A stretch of DNA of 64,000 nucleotides from Aselliscus stoliczkanus (GCA_033961575.1 CM066733.1:141100421-141164420); one strand, 5' to 3'; positions 1 to 12,866 are shown, counted from the stretch's first letter. Numbers and translations are program-made. Notes: generated by a model from the sequence alone, not told the origin.

Positions 1-884
1 GTTGGATTAATGCACTCATTTTCCCCAGTATATCAAAAACTTATATTTTAAATTCTCGGGTGCCTTACATACAAAAGCAAAGTAAATCATTTATTTATTT
101 TCTTCCTACCACATATGTTAAAATCGTCCACATGTCCCCACACCCTCCAAGAATTACCTTGTTTTAGGATTAATAGCACTAATGACCTCTTGAACTGGAT
201 TTGAGTTTTGTTTTCTAGTCTTTTCTTGTAATACAATGAATTTGCTCATTTGAATTTAAAGTTAGACCAATTATAAATGAATGAGATATCAGGTTTAAAA
301 TGGCTTTTAAAAATAAAATAGGGTTACCTAAGGTTAAAACTTTGATATTTACAGAGTCTTATAGACATGGATTCTCAAAGAACTTCTTATATAAAGATTT
401 TCTTGACTCTCTTCATCTTAGCCAATATAAATTTTTGGATAAAATGAGACTTTTGAGTCATGTGCTATTAACTCTCTCGTCAGGTTTATGAAGAAAATGA
501 GACCCTGGAATAAATGAATGTCTAGGATAATTCACATGCAAGTATATGCTGGCATATGGAAGAGATTCTTGAGGGTATTGCTGCATTCATATTTCTTAAT
601 ATCAAATTATTAAAAAAAGGCCATAGGCATGACTTCATGTTCTTTTAGCAGTTACACAATATTCACTCATTAGTGTGAAGTCTGATGATAGAAAATAAGA
701 ATCATTCCTACTGAAGTGGTTATATGGTTATTAATGAAAACTGATGCTTTAATTTATAAAGGCAGTAGAGTTTTCAGGACAAACAAACAAAAATAATGTA
801 GAATTATACATTATAATTTCAGACTTTGCTTTTGGAAAAAAAACTTTCTGCAATATTGTGACTCCTAACAACTGACTCACATTT
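1..884. other. Unassigned AT-rich sequence
   Basis: I see no repeat family, splice-flanked exon or RNA gene here. The longest open frame (300-491, 63 codons) is no longer than expected by chance in AT-rich DNA. Confidence 0.5.
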
Positions 885-900
885 CTGAATGTTGATTTTT

Positions 901-997
901 TTTTTTTTGAGGGCAGTGTCACTGGCCCTCATATGTGGGACCTGAACTGGGGCCACTAGCTTCCCAAGCCAGCACCACCACGCCACTCGGCAGGCCC
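901..997 (-). mobile_element. tRNA-derived SINE, family A copy 1
   Basis: Read on the minus strand this is a tRNA-like head with A- and B-box-like segments, then a short body ending in GAGGGCCAGTGACACTGCCCTC-like hairpin sequence and a poly-A tail (poly-T on the plus strand). It is flanked by a 16-bp direct repeat, CTGAATGTTGATTTTT, at 885-900 and 997-1012, the target-site duplication of an L1-driven insertion. The same family recurs at 8907, 19499, 28833, 32903, 37828 and 52749. Confidence 0.9.
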
Positions 998-1012
998 TGA
1001 ATGTTGATTTTT

Positions 1013-2544
1013 AATAGTGAACTGCATACCTCTTTTTCAACAAAATCTCATACTACTTTTTTAAGATGCAAATTTAAATTCAGATGTTAATCCCTTACAT
1101 TTTAATGTTAATTCCCTACATTTTAATGTTTAATATAGTCTCCTCTAGTGCTTAACTATAGCATCTTGAAAACACAAGTTAAAAAAAATTGTTAATTATT
1201 AGCATTAGAAAGATATATCTAACAGGTAATGGCAAAATGTAGATTGAATGTGATTTATTTAAATATTTAATACTTCTCCCCCTATTGAGCTATGTAATTG
1301 ATTATAGATATTAGAAGTGTAAATTCCTTCTTCAAGAAGAAGTAATACTTCATTACTTTTATATAGTACTTCTATTTTCCATATTTTATTATAATATCAT
1401 TTTGGGGGGAGTGGAGAGAGTTGAGAATAAAACCCCACTTGCTTATTTTAAATCTGATTTACAGTTGCATCACTTTGCTAAAAATAGTGGCTAATAGTGG
1501 GTTGCTTTTGGACAACTAGAATTATGTTTTTTGAAAATTAGTTGCACTTGTGTTTGTCAGTTTTGTTGAGAAAGGGCTCATATTAAAATTTCACCCTTGT
1601 GTGAGTTTGGACTTTATTTCCTTTCTGCCTCTGACTGATGTTGTGTAGCAGAGATAATGTCTCCATTGCTCTTATTGTAGTTGATTTCAGACTAGACTGT
1701 GTTTATAGAACAGCATCAGAGCTAACTTTGGTGTCTATTTTGTTACCAAGAGATTATGTCATTTGCTTTGCCTTTTATATATAATATATTTTTCTCAAAG
1801 AGAACTTATTTCTTCTTATTAGACATAATATCTGTGAAAACGAAATTGTTTTTGTTTCTTCTATCTACAAAGAAATTTCACAGCCTCCTTTGTATAAACT
1901 CCAACTGAAAATTTGTTCTTCCTGAGGCTCTGCCTTCCTGCTTCTCAGGGACCCAGAGTGTATTGGCCTGCAGGCACCTTCTTGCCTCATTTAGTAATTT
2001 TCCTGCCTTCAGACTGATGGGGTCACCTACTGGTGACAGTTCCTCATCAAAAAAAAGCTAAGACCACATATCAATATTGTCTCTGCCATCTGGGCACTAT
2101 TCAGGAAGAAAGCCAGTTTGTCTGGTTATTAGCAATTTGGAGCATAGAGATTCTGGAAACTTCAGTGACCTTCACTTTTCCTTTCCAAATTAGCCACTCT
2201 CTAGTCATTTGAACATCCCAATTTCTTTTATTAGAAGTTAGCCTAGTACAGTTCACATCAAAATTTCTAAGTGACTACCTTCATGTCTGTGCTTAATTTT
2301 GATGGTCTTTAAAATTATAGCTGGAACACCCTGTTCTTTGAATGCTCCAATTGTTTTTACACCCCTTTATTATTTCATTTTACATTCCAGTTAAGTTTGG
2401 AGGTATTTTCTGGTTTTATTTATTTTTAACCAGCTAGGATTCAGTTGTTTATATTTTTACATTCTTTTCAGTCTTCTACCACATTATTTGTACCACACGT
2501 GTCTTCTGGTCATGATGACTGTCAGGTTACCTGACCTACAAGAG
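1013..2544. other. Unassigned AT-rich sequence
   Basis: No family recognised. It contains a small tandem duplication (1084-1132). The stretch 1900-2040 is less AT-rich than its surroundings, but no coding or RNA feature is visible. Confidence 0.45.
1084..1132. repeat. 21-bp tandem duplication
   Basis: ATGTTAATCCCTTACATTTT at 1084 is followed with a period of 21 bp by the near-identical ATGTTAATTCCCTACATTTT at 1105, and a partial third unit starts at 1126. The two full units differ at about two positions. Confidence 0.8.
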
Positions 2545-2589
2545 AACAAGTGCACATGAAGTTACCTGCAATAGGCTCTCCGGAAAATT

Positions 2590-2935
2590 TTCAGGATTGG
2601 TCCCTTAGGGAAATATTGAAATAGGATCTATCAAAGGGTGGGGGGGACTCAAGCAGCAGAGACTTAGCCACACTTACAAAAAATTGAATGCCCTTTGGAG
2701 CAAGCTGTTCACCTGGAATGTATGTCTTTAAATATGCCAAGCATACAATACAAAAATAGCCTTCTTCTCTGAAGAATATCTCGGCCAAGGACAACGCTTT
2801 TCATCCTTCTGATAAAACGCACATTCCCTTCAAAAACCAAATTTATCATTTTGAAAGGTTGTAAAACACAGTCCTTAAAATAATTCCAATTGATTGAATT
2901 GAAAGCATTGGACAAGTCTAATAAAAAAAATCTTT
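2590..2935 (-). pseudogene. Possible reverse-transcriptase remnant of an unassigned LINE
   Basis: On the minus strand an open stretch reads FFLLDLSNAFNSINWNYF just upstream of and into the frame ending near 2709. This resembles the RT motif A of non-LTR retrotransposons, (hydrophobic)-D-x-x-K-A-F-D-S-(I/V)-x-W, but the usual K and second D are replaced by N. A second minus frame (2591-2794) continues partly overlapping it, as expected after a frameshift. I do not see the RQGCPLSP or YADD blocks, so the assignment is weak. A chance match in AT-rich DNA is possible. Confidence 0.3.
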
Positions 2936-5900
2936 TGAGTGTGTAGCTTCAGAAGTTTTTTTTGGATTGGATACATTTCATATGTTTAAAGGTTTCCTCT
3001 GTCATTATTTTGCCTCATAGTGTCAGATGATTATTGTCCGATGATTATTGATATGATAAGGGATTTGGTGATGTCACTTTCCTTTTTGAAAATATTCACT
3101 CTATGGTAGCCTTTTTTAAAAATGATGTTTTCATTGTGGTGTACCTTTTTTGACATTTGCTTACCTTTGATCTGAAATTGACTTTTTTTTGGTTCTTTTC
3201 AAAGTCCAATCATTTTCTTCTCAGAAGGCTTTTTTCTCTATTTGACATAAACTTACTTATAAAAAGTCTAATGGCATCAGAGGAACATCCTCTTATGTCA
3301 TAAATGCATCAGTCGAGTATTACTGTAGCTAATGCAATTACATGTAAGAATTTTATTTCTAATATATATGTTTCCTATCTATGCACCAGTAACTATTTAA
3401 ATACCTTAACAAATTGTATTTTATCACAAAATAAGGAATGGGAGTGTCTGGAGAGGTTATTTAGGCCAATCAATTAAAGATGCTTAAAACACCACTATTA
3501 CGTCTTTGCCAAGAAGTGGTTCCCATATGATCCAAGTTTCTAAATTGTGGTTAGGGTTTCTAAGATAGTCAGAGAATATAGGACTTAAATTCAGAAGCAG
3601 AATTTCACCTATTAGTCAGTTTTTCTATATAATGACCTGTCTCCCTGAAATGTTGACCAATTCTCCATTAACCACTGGGAGTCATTCAAACAATTCAAAT
3701 TCCTCTTCCTTGTGACACTTATCATCCGTAAACCTTCTCTCTTTTATGGCACACCTCACCAGTTCCTTCACCCATATATTATAGTTTTTAGTTTCCTCAT
3801 CATCATAGGTAACTCACGTATTTCTTAGATAAATGATAATCCAAAAGGCCTTTGTAAAATATGTGCTGCTACTAGGCCATATCCCCTCCTATTTATGCTT
3901 GAGCAATTATTAATATTATTATTAATGTTATTATTAGATCTAAGAGTAGGACTTTTTGTTGTTGTTGTTTCCTTTTAAATGTAAAATTATTAGCTTAAAT
4001 CTGCCTTATCAGTAAGTTGTAGGATTTTGATTATTTAATTCATCTTATCCTTTCAGCTTACTGTCCTCAGGATTTAATTACATACGCTAAAGCTGAGTAA
4101 GACGGGGTTGAATGTAGAGTCCAATCGCCCATCCCTATCAAAGGCACCCTGGCTGACTCTGGTGGTCCCTCAGCCTGCTGTGAATTCCATTGACAGTGTG
4201 ATTTTTCCATTACATACTGTACCTCTTTATAGATAAATAAGTAAACATAGTAGTTTAAATGAAAAGCCATCACACTAGATATTCAGCTCTCATTGGAGAT
4301 TTATTATACCAAACACCATGTATAAGAAACTTGGTCTCAGTTACTAACTACTTTATACTCTAAAGGGAGTATAGTTGGTACACATGTGGAACAAATAGAA
4401 ATAATAAAAATAAATCATTACAGTATAGACATTTAAAAACATGACTTTATACAATTTACGGAACACTGAAAGAAGATATTGGTGAGTATCATGAGCTAGA
4501 AAAAACCTAGAGAAAAGGGAATTTTGATCAGTATTCTTTTGTTTTTCTTTTACTATGGCATTTGTAAAAGCTAGAGGCTGTAGTTAGACTGTCCCTGTGG
4601 AGGATGAAATCAGCAGACCTGCTTCCCTGGAATGGAGACTGTAGGCTGGGAACTCATAACAAAGATATCAACTCCAATGTGGGTTCTTCTAATCTGTGAT
4701 TGGGACTTTTTACCAATAGGAAAGACAAATAATGGAGAATCTTGAAGTGTATTCCAAAGAGTTTTGGTTTCAAGAAAGATATGCCCAAGCAGAGTTTGAT
4801 GTGATTCAAAGGTAATTAAAAGAAAGTGAATTCTTACTGAAATGTGTAAATGAGAGTCATTAGGTGGGGAGGGGAAAAACTAACCATGAGAAAGTTAGTT
4901 ATTATAGAATTCTAGGTACTGGGTTATTAAAATAATTGGGAAGTATAAGCGTGTTGCAAAGGAATGCTCTATGGGAGAATTTGATGTAGCAAAGAGTTAG
5001 GGACAAACCTTCAGTTTTGCAATTCTGGAGGACTGGGAGAATTTTGGTGTAATTGATAGGTCTGTGATAAGTAGGTTTCAAACCATGATTTTTTTTTTTT
5101 TTAGGTTTAAACAGCATGGACTTAGATTTCACATGTGCAATTTGATGTGAACTTTGGAAAAGAGCACATACATTATTAACAAGAGTGGATGTGTGGACAA
5201 AAGAAAAGTGGGAGATAGTTATGAGGTTCTCTATTTGTGATCAAAAAATTTGTTCACATCCAAGTAAACCTGATATACCCAGAACCTTGATTCTCCAGCT
5301 GACCTACCTGGGATCTTGAGAATTGGCCTCTTTAAACTCTAACATTTTGTATTTTAAATATTTCACAAAGTGATTTTTGCCAACTGTATTACATAGTTCC
5401 CTAAATTCTTTTAAAGAGATAGCTGATTTAATAGACACTTTTATTGACTATACAAAGTAATCATTATAAATATCAATTGTTACCTATGCTGGGATGCAGT
5501 GGTAACCTTGAAACCAGTTGAAAAATATAAAGCTATTTATTCCAACCACAAATGGTCCCAGAGTGCCATACTTTCGAATTTTTATATTTATTTTCTCCAA
5601 TATTGGCTGGGCTTCTTAAACACTTTTTCTAAATTATATAATCAGTATTTGGTGAAGAGCTACTATGTGCAAAGGATTATGGTGAAATACAAAGATGAAA
5701 AAAGGAGACACCTTTATTAATTTGAGAAAGCCTGTACTTCTCTGGATTCATCTTCCCCACCATCAATCACTCTGTGACTTCATGTGCCTTCGATCAAATT
5801 TTATAAAGAGCTGGTCTACATAGGGTAGATGGTGGTGGCAGCTTCTGTTTTGTTTTTGTTTCTGTCATGTGGCTTGACAGTTGCCATACCTCTTCAGGCA

Positions 5901-6624
5901 CTAAAATGCTTCTCCTGATAATCTGTGGAGCTAATATACAATGACCATTTTATGATTTTTAAAATAACTTTCTGAGCAGTGGCTCAGTTGGGGTCACCAT
6001 AAAGAGATTTTTTTCAAAAGCCATATTTCTAACATGGCCTTTAGTCAGACCACAGAGGGCTAGGAAACCACAGACAAGGACAGAATGGTTTAATGAGCAC
6101 CTTAGATCCTCTGAAAAAAAACAACCCATAGGGCACACTGTTCTGGTATTAGATTGGAAGCAATATCTCAGTAGGAGAAGGTTGTCAGTTTTCAGAGAAA
6201 CTGTAGTTGAAAACCAGCCTTATCCATCAAAGAGCTACTGTTAGATTTTAAATTTACAGAGAAATATTTATGGAATTTGTGTGTGCGAGTTTTACTTATT
6301 TTTCATGCCTAATTGTTCTCTATGAATGTCTGCAACATTTTAAATCTTAATTTGCATGAAAAATTATAATTTTAACTTTCTTTAGTCTCATGGGAAATTT
6401 TGGTTCTTAAACTTAAGGCACAGTGGTACCAAATATAGAATTAATGTTTTTATGAAGAGAATTTATGGGCTTTTGTCACTTTTTGGCCAACAAATTGAGA
6501 TTCGAGGCAGTTATCTAAAGGATTCACCTAAATCCCTTAACCCCCAATTGAAGCACAAGAAGATTTGGGGGAACAGTTCTTTGATGACCAAGTAGTTTAT
6601 TTTGCTTTCTAATGAGGATGTGAT
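2936..6624. other. Unassigned sequence with simple repeats
   Basis: No gene recognised. It holds short (TTA)n-like sequence near 3906-3940, a GTT run near 3957 and a poly-T run at 5091-5102. The section around 4300-4450 has the flavour of an old LINE2 tail but is too diverged to call. Open frames at 4067-4273, 4902-5132 and 5499-5720 have no recognisable content. Confidence 0.4.
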
Positions 6625-6778
6625 CATTTATTCAATGATAAACATGTGTGTCTATTATGTGTCAGACACTGGTCTTGGTGTTAGGAACACATAAAAAAAT
6701 AATAACTATTATTATTAGTATTACTTTTATTATTATTATCCTCAAGGGTTCCATAGTCTGTTGGAAGAGACATAGAAC
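6625..6778 (-). mobile_element. LINE2 3' end
   Basis: The sequence reads as the reverse complement of an L2 3' region: ATTTATTCAATGATAAACATG, then a TATTATGTGTCAGACACTGG segment corresponding to the diagnostic (ta)ctatgtgccaggcactg block. It ends exactly where the mariner MITE inserts at 6781. An internal ATT/ATA-rich stretch (6697-6740) is probably a later simple-repeat expansion. Confidence 0.6.
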
Positions 6779-6780
6779 TA

Positions 6781-7021
6781 CAGAGGGTGCCAAAAAAATG
6801 TATACACATTTTAAGAAAGGAATACTGTGTTAAAATTGTAGTACTCAATATATACCGATAAGAAAGATGAATACAAGTCACATTTGACTTCTGCAATTAC
6901 AAGGGGTGCTCAAAGTGGTTACCATCAGCATTCAGACACTTCTGATTATGGTGAACTAGTTATTGCTTGAGCAACATTGACCAAAGTGTCCACTTGTATA
7001 CATTTTTTTTGTCACCCCTGG
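6781..7021 (+). mobile_element. Mariner/Tc1-type MITE, family M1 copy 1
   Basis: A 241-bp non-coding element with inverted ends, CAGAGGGTGCCAAAAAAATG on the left and the complement of CAGGGGTGACAAAAAAAATG on the right, both followed by GTATAC. It is flanked by TA (6779-6780 and 7022-7023), the target duplication used by the Tc1/mariner superfamily. There is no transposase frame. Relatives lie at 37023-37236 and, inverted, at 50934-51177, so this is a repeated family. Confidence 0.85.
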
Positions 7022-7379
7022 TATATAGGTAATTATAGGCTCATGGATTACAAAAAAGTACATTTAATCACTTGAAAAAAAATAAATGCACAAAAATATG
7101 GGCAATACTGTTTGTTCTTCTAAGTTTTATTTGTACAATGTAAACGATAATTGTTACCATAACCGTATTTCAGAGGACAAAGAGATGGTATGTACAACTA
7201 ACTTTCATTAAACAGCCACCAAAGAGACAGATTCTTAAGCTATTAGCCCTTCTTAGCTGATGAATATTAAGCAAATGCATGAAATTAGTTAATCAGGTAT
7301 AGATGTTTTACCCTAAAACCTAGCCACATAAGAAAAAAATGAAATTCATAATTAAGATAAAAGTGCAGCTTCTGCAGTA

Positions 7380-7490
7380 GATTTTGGAAAGCTTTCTCAT
7401 TTTACAAATGAGAACACAAAGGCCCAGGGAAATAAAAATGACTTGCCCAAGACCATAAAATTTGTTAGTTGCCAAGCCAGGATGAATACA
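7380..7490 (-). mobile_element. MIR SINE fragment
   Basis: It carries the antisense MIR core: TTTACAAATGAGAACACAAA followed by GACTTGCCCAAGACCATAAA, corresponding to the 'tttacagatgaggaaactgag ... acttgcccaaggtcaca' block. Heavily diverged, as expected of this ancient family. Confidence 0.65.
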
Positions 7491-8890
7491 GCTTTGTGGC
7501 AGATGGCTTTCTTAAACCAAGGCTTACTTCTTTGTTTGTTTTTTTTTCAAAACATGACCCACGCTCATGCATCTCTCTTTTATATCATCCAGCCCAGCTA
7601 CATTCTTCCCAAGTTTGCTGCTGTCATTTTGCAGCTTCCAAGAGACTCCCTGTCACTGAAAATACATTCTCACTGCTGCTACTCTTCCTTTCAATGTCAA
7701 CTCTTGCCATACTTTGGGGTGATACTAACACTCATTGGTACCTATCCTCATTGTTCATGGATCTCAATTCTGTGTTCTTTGCCTCCTCTCCAGCAACCCA
7801 CCCACTGTGAGCATGTCCCTGCATCTTGACAGTGTCAAGAACTGTTCAGTCTCTGAGCTTATAAACACCAGACAGCCTCCAAACAATAGAAGCCTCTTTT
7901 CTTCAAATTCTCTTGTTCTCAACTTACCTGCTCTCCACATTTCTACGGAAAGTCTGGGTCCGATCATTTTTTTTTTTAAATTTGATCTAATTTCTCCTCT
8001 GGATCTGAGCAACACTACCTCCATATTTGGGATTCTTACCATGTTGTAATAAAGTTCCTTTTTCATAGTAAATAACTTTGAACTTCAAGTAGCTATTCCA
8101 TATGAAGCTGTAGTTGAGATGATAAGTTTGTCATATTTTTTCCAGTCCCTTCACTGCAGAAAAATAAAGACCAGAAAGGAGCACTTTTTTTTAAATTGAA
8201 AGAACAAAGGATTCCATCCCTGTGAGGGATGTGATCAACAGTGAGAAATCACGTTTGCTCGGATAGTTCAGTGATATCACGTCTACAACAAGTGTGTACT
8301 GGGTAAGGATCAAACATTGGAAGAGAATGGCTAACGTTGGATTCCAGGGTTTCAGGAGTAAGATTGACCTGAAGGGTTCATGGAAGTAGCCAAGCTTAGA
8401 GAGCCATCAGGGTAAAATGTTTAAAAACAATCCCTTAAGTTTAGTGTGCAGATGAGATGAGATAGTGCTGTGTATATAGCTAGATAAGTGTAAGATATTA
8501 TTTGTCATCAGGCTCTTCTAACCTTAATTAAGAAGCTGTCCTTAGTCTGAACCTGTGTAATGTAAATACAGGAATATCCCAGGGCAGGAGGGTGCAAATA
8601 AAAAGAAGATATACTATATCATGTAGATTTGCTAACTTCGAACAGCACATTTGGACTCCCTTTTTCTCCTTTCATTACAATTGTACCCACAGCATGTGGT
8701 CCCAAGTGAAAGCGCTTTCCTTTGATAGCTTATTCTACAGCTATTACTGGAGACACCAAGGCAGTTTCGTCTGTTCTCTGTGGTGCTCTAACACAGTTTT
8801 TAATTTGTATGTTACAAAGGGTAGAACAAAAAAAATCAATAAACAAATTGCTGACAGTATGTTCAAGAGGAGAAACTTTTCAATAGAATT
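7491..8890. other. Unassigned sequence with overlapping long frames
   Basis: Several plus-strand frames overlap between 7443 and 8049 (up to 128 codons) and one minus frame covers 7764-8066. None shows a domain, signal peptide or family resemblance. The C/T-rich composition of 7560-7960 keeps stop codons rare in more than one frame, which explains their length. This block may be an old LTR or LINE piece that I cannot name. Confidence 0.4.
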
Positions 8891-8906
8891 TAAAAGGTGA
8901 TATGAA

Positions 8907-9012
8907 GGGCTGGCTGAGTGGTGCGGTGGTTAAGAGCTCTCTTGGGAAGCCAGTGGCCCCGGTTTGGGTCCCACATGTGAGGGCCAGTGACACTGCCCTC
9001 AAAAGAAAAAAG
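8907..9012 (+). mobile_element. tRNA-derived SINE, family A copy 2
   Basis: A plus-strand copy starting GGGCTGGCTGAGTGG, with an A-box-like TGGTGCGGTGGTTAAGAGC, an anticodon-arm-like segment CTTGGGAAGCCAG, a B-box-like GGTTTGGGTCC and the terminal GAGGGCCAGTGACACTGCCCTC hairpin, then an A-rich tail interrupted by G. It is flanked by an imperfect duplication, AAAAGGTGATATGAA before and AAAAAGTGATATGAG after. Confidence 0.9.
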
Positions 9013-9169
9013 AAAAAGTGATATGAGGATAATGAAACAGCAAAAACAACTTACAATAAATAATATCTTCTTTTTCTGAAAAAATAAATATACTATTTTA
9101 TTTTCACTTTTTGGTCAACAGGTATTACTCTGTTGGTAAAGAAGAATATATATTCAGATCTCTGTCTTA

Positions 9170-10375
9170 ATTAAATAAATGTTTAGTGAGAACCTTCTCT
9201 GGGCCAGACCCTCCAGAGGTAGATGAACTGTAATCTTTCTATCAAGAGGTTCACTGTATGATGATTACCACTCAGTTTGATAAATGTAACCATAGGAGTA
9301 GGCATGACTGAGAGAGGCAACAGAGAGAAATGTGACAAGCTCTGTGTGGGCCAAGGAAAGAAGTGATGAAAGTTCACAGAAGCCTCTCAAAGGAGGTGAC
9401 ATGTGAAGTTCATTCCATCAGAGGAATGAAAGGAAGACACAGAGAAATGGATATGAGCAAAAGTTTGATATAGAAAATAAAGTACCTTCAGGAACTCAAA
9501 ATATATCACTGATTCTGAAATGTATATTTAGGGAAAAGAAGCAGGGAAGGGTCAAGCTGAAAAGGGAGGAATGGCCCAGGTAATGAAGGCACAATCTTGT
9601 CAAGCCAAGGAATTTAGATTCCATTTTGTAAACATGGTGAACCAGTGAAGGACTTCAAACAGGGGAGAAACAGAACAGATTTATATTTTGGAAAGGGGAC
9701 TCTGAAAACTTTGGAGATGACAGATTAAGGAAAGGAATCAGATTGGAAGCTAGGACCAAAGTTGACAGGCCATTGATGGTTGAGGGTAGAGAAAAGGCCA
9801 ATTTAATGGCTCAATTTAAACAAGAGATGATGAGAGCTTTAGTAAAAGAAGAGTCAATGGAGATTTGGCAGCCACTTAGATTAAGATTTAGTGACTGATT
9901 GATTTTGAGAATCCAGAAGAAAGAGAAGTCTAAAATGACTACCAGATTTCTACTTTGTAGAGAAAAAAAAACAAGGATAAAAGAGTAATCACAGATTGGG
10001 AAAACATATATTTTAGATTGGTTGAATTTGAGGTTTCTATGAAGCAATGAATTCAAGAGACTACATAGATTGAAGATCTGGAAAGGGAAGTAGATTTATC
10101 AGCAAACAGCTGTAGTTAAAACACAAAAGTGGATGAGACTGCAGAGTGAATATAGCATGAAAATAAGAGTCAAAGGCAGAACTCTGAGGAAGGTGAAAAT
10201 TAGAAAGAGGTTCAGAAAAGGAATGAAGAAGGAGCGATTAGAAAACTAGAAAGAGAAAGAGGAAGAACCAGGAAAGATAGATATCACGCATGGAAGCCAA
10301 AGGAGGATAGAGTTTTTAAGAAGGGAACAGTGACCAACATCACAGAGCTGACAGGGAAGGGAGGGCTACAGAAAT
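9170..10375 (-). pseudogene. LINE2, antisense, with ORF2 RT-domain remnant
   Basis: About 1.2 kb of decayed L2 in reverse orientation. The left part (9170-9480) is the 3' region and the right part is ORF2. A minus-strand frame at 9811-10056 retains LKFNQSKIYVFPI, NLVVILDFSF and ALIISCLN, which line up in order with the L2 motifs LKLNxSKTExLxF, NLGVILDSSL and TIISRLDYCN downstream of the RT catalytic core. Length, stops and divergence show that it is inactive. Confidence 0.75.
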
Positions 10376-11105
10376 GGTTCTCTTACCAGTACCTTCCACT
10401 TCCTCCTAGCTTCTAACCTTCCAATAATCTCTTACTGTCTAAACCTATTAAAAGGTCAGAGGCCGGGAGATAGGGGAGGCTGGAGGTACATTGCATTGTT
10501 CCTAGAGACTGAGAAGGGAAGATAAGAGAGGATGGTAGCTAGACATGCACTTCTAAGTGAAAACATTCTGTAGGATGAGACAGATTTACACACTGTTAAA
10601 GGAGGATGGAAAGAGTGATAGAAAAGGAAATCTTGAGGGTAATCCACGAAGGAAAGCTGTTGAGAAGGCAGGAAGAAATTGTGGCAGGGCCACACTTGAA
10701 GAAGAGAAGACTTTCCTTTGGGTGGTGATGAGTTTGGGGAAGAAGAGAAAATGTTTGCAAATAACATTTGGCAGCCCTTGGTTTCTTAATTATTCAATAA
10801 AGAGGATAGGAAGGAAAAGGGAGCAGGTCAAATACAAATGGAAATTTTTAGAGAGCTCAACTTGGAAACCATGTATTTCTACTACTGTTGGTTCATATTG
10901 TTTTGATATTCCCTTCAGTGTGCACAGCCCCGATTCAAGCCAGGAGTGTTAGCTTTCGTAGCAGTTCATGAATGCAGCTCCCTGCTGGCTTGAGGTCCAA
11001 AACCCCAGAATCTTTTTTCAGTTAATGACATAGGATACCAGAGATCATAACCTGGAATTATCCTTTATCCAGTCCTGTCAAGGCCAAACGAGGGCACTGA
11101 TCTTT
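10376..11105. other. Unassigned, purine-rich
   Basis: The plus strand is rich in G and A between about 10440 and 10850, which keeps frames open on both strands (131 and 103 codons). It could be further decayed L2 sequence. No coding signature is seen. Confidence 0.4.
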
Positions 11106-11120
11106 AAGAATATCATCTAA

Positions 11121-11367
11121 TGTTGTATAATATTGTATGCCAACTATAACTGAATATATAGATAGTCACAGGATGTGGAGTATACTGTGGAAGGGAGTCG
11201 AAGGAATTGTAATAGATATGTATGATACAGGGGGAGAGGAATGGGGTGGCAAATTGGGGGAGGAGGGTTGTCACTTTGAGGGGTAAAAATATAACTATTG
11301 CATTGTGTTGTACATCTGAAATTAATTTTAAAAAATGTTTATTTCACAATAAAAGATTATAAAAAAA
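11121..11367 (+). mobile_element. 5'-truncated L1 3' end with target-site duplication
   Basis: A 247-bp insertion flanked by a 15-bp duplication, AAGAATATCATCTAA, at 11106-11120 and 11368-11382. The body resembles the L1 3' UTR seen at 42200-42440 (GTTGTACATCTGAAATTAAT, TAACTATTGCATTG) and ends in AATAAAAGATTAT plus an A run. The beginning, ATAATATTGTATGCCAACTA, looks like a second copy of the very end of an L1, so the internal order may be rearranged. Confidence 0.75.
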
Positions 11368-11864
11368 AAGAATATCATCTAAGATCATTATCGATTACTC
11401 AGCATTGTTTCCATAAGGCTACATGCCTGACTCTATCATTCTTCCTGCAGACTTGCCTTTTCTAAATTTCATTTTAATGATGCCCTGTTTCACTTCTTAA
11501 AGGTCAGAACAAGAATTAAAAATGTAAATAATGTTTGATAATTTTCACCTCTTTTTTTGCAGCAAGTTATTGATTATTGTGTTGTTCCATGCCTCTTGTT
11601 TAAAGTACATTGTTAGCAATTCTTTTTAGATTTTAACACCATGAAATTACTTATCTCTCTTGAGGAACTGACAGGTTTCATCTTAATCAATAATGCGAGT
11701 ATTGTGTTTTCAATTTTTCTCTTTGCCTACCAGGAAGCTCCAAGCTAAATTTAATGTTCAACCATAGAAAATGTTTAGATTACCCGTGTATATGTTAGCT
11801 TCTTCCACCTTACTTCAAACAACATTATTTTATGCTTTTTTTGTATGCTATAAAGCAGGCTGAG

Positions 11865-11866
<2 letters not shown>

Positions 11867-11910
<44 letters not shown>
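11867..11910. repeat. (GT)22 microsatellite
   Basis: An uninterrupted GT dinucleotide run of 44 bp. Confidence 0.98.
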
Positions 11911-11913
<3 letters not shown>

Positions 11914-12866
11914 GCAGGGGAAGGTTGTCTTATACTCATAGCTGAATATACTAAAGATGGAAATGTTTTTCTGTGTATTTAGTGTGTACAGAAGAATCCT
12001 TGAGTGTCGACCATTTACCAGAGGAGAATCATGTTCCTTCAAATTAGTGAAAAAGTCCACTCCCTGAGTCCTAGATGCTCTGCCCGTTGCTGTCTTTTCC
12101 ATCTTCCATGCATTCTGGGGGCTGCGATGTGGCCGTGTTGGGATAGTTCACCTAGCTTTGGCAGGTGTATGTGTGGATGAAACATTCTCTTCCAGGATCA
12201 ACACTGAGCAGGGCTACTCTGTCTCTGTAATTCATAACAGCCTCTTTTCCTGTTTTCTCACCTTTAGGGAGACATCAATCTGTTTGTAAATGACTGTCCC
12301 GTGACACATGGAGAGTTGCCTTGCTTTTTACCCACTTCCTAACTTTTCCTGGTGTTCTCATCATGCATTTTCCAGACCGTAGTTGCTTGTCGCCTGGTGG
12401 TTCATTTTGCTGAGCGTTCTAGGGAGCTCAGTGCCAATGCTGGTGTCTTCTATATACTTTCTTCTCCTTTGAGCTAAGGTCAACATGATTTAACCTGGGA
12501 AACTGCGATGCAGGATGAGACATCAAAAAACAGCCAATGTCTCTTACTCCTGTTAGTGAAGTTAAAACACAGAGAAGAGGGAGGCCCTATGTGTTGATAC
12601 AGGCGAAGTATGAATTATCTTTAGTTTTTAGCTAGAAATGCCAGATTTAAACTGTGAAAAGACAATTTTCATTTTTTCTTCTATGTTGATAATGCTGAAA
12701 AAAAAAAAGCTTAGTATGTAATATCCTTGTGCATCATTTTAAAAGTAACATTTTACCTGAACAGGAACAACTTCTTAAAAATAAAAAAAAAAAGCATTGA
12801 GTGAGTGATCAATTTTTGAAGTGCTTATATTCTGCCTTTGAGTGGATTATTTTTAGGCTCTCCTAG
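11911..12866. other. Unassigned sequence
   Basis: The segment 12050-12480 is closer to 45-50 percent GC than its surroundings and free of recognisable repeats. No exon with credible splice sites and open frame was identified. Two A runs follow (12699-12708 and 12782-12793). Confidence 0.4.

Noticed and set aside
7443..8049. Overlapping 128-, 113- and 104-codon frames as coding
   Set aside because: Three frames are open at once in C/T-rich DNA and none has family resemblance. This is compositional.
10557..10952. 131-codon plus-strand frame
   Set aside because: Purine-rich sequence keeps stops rare, and the first part may be decayed L2. No domain seen.
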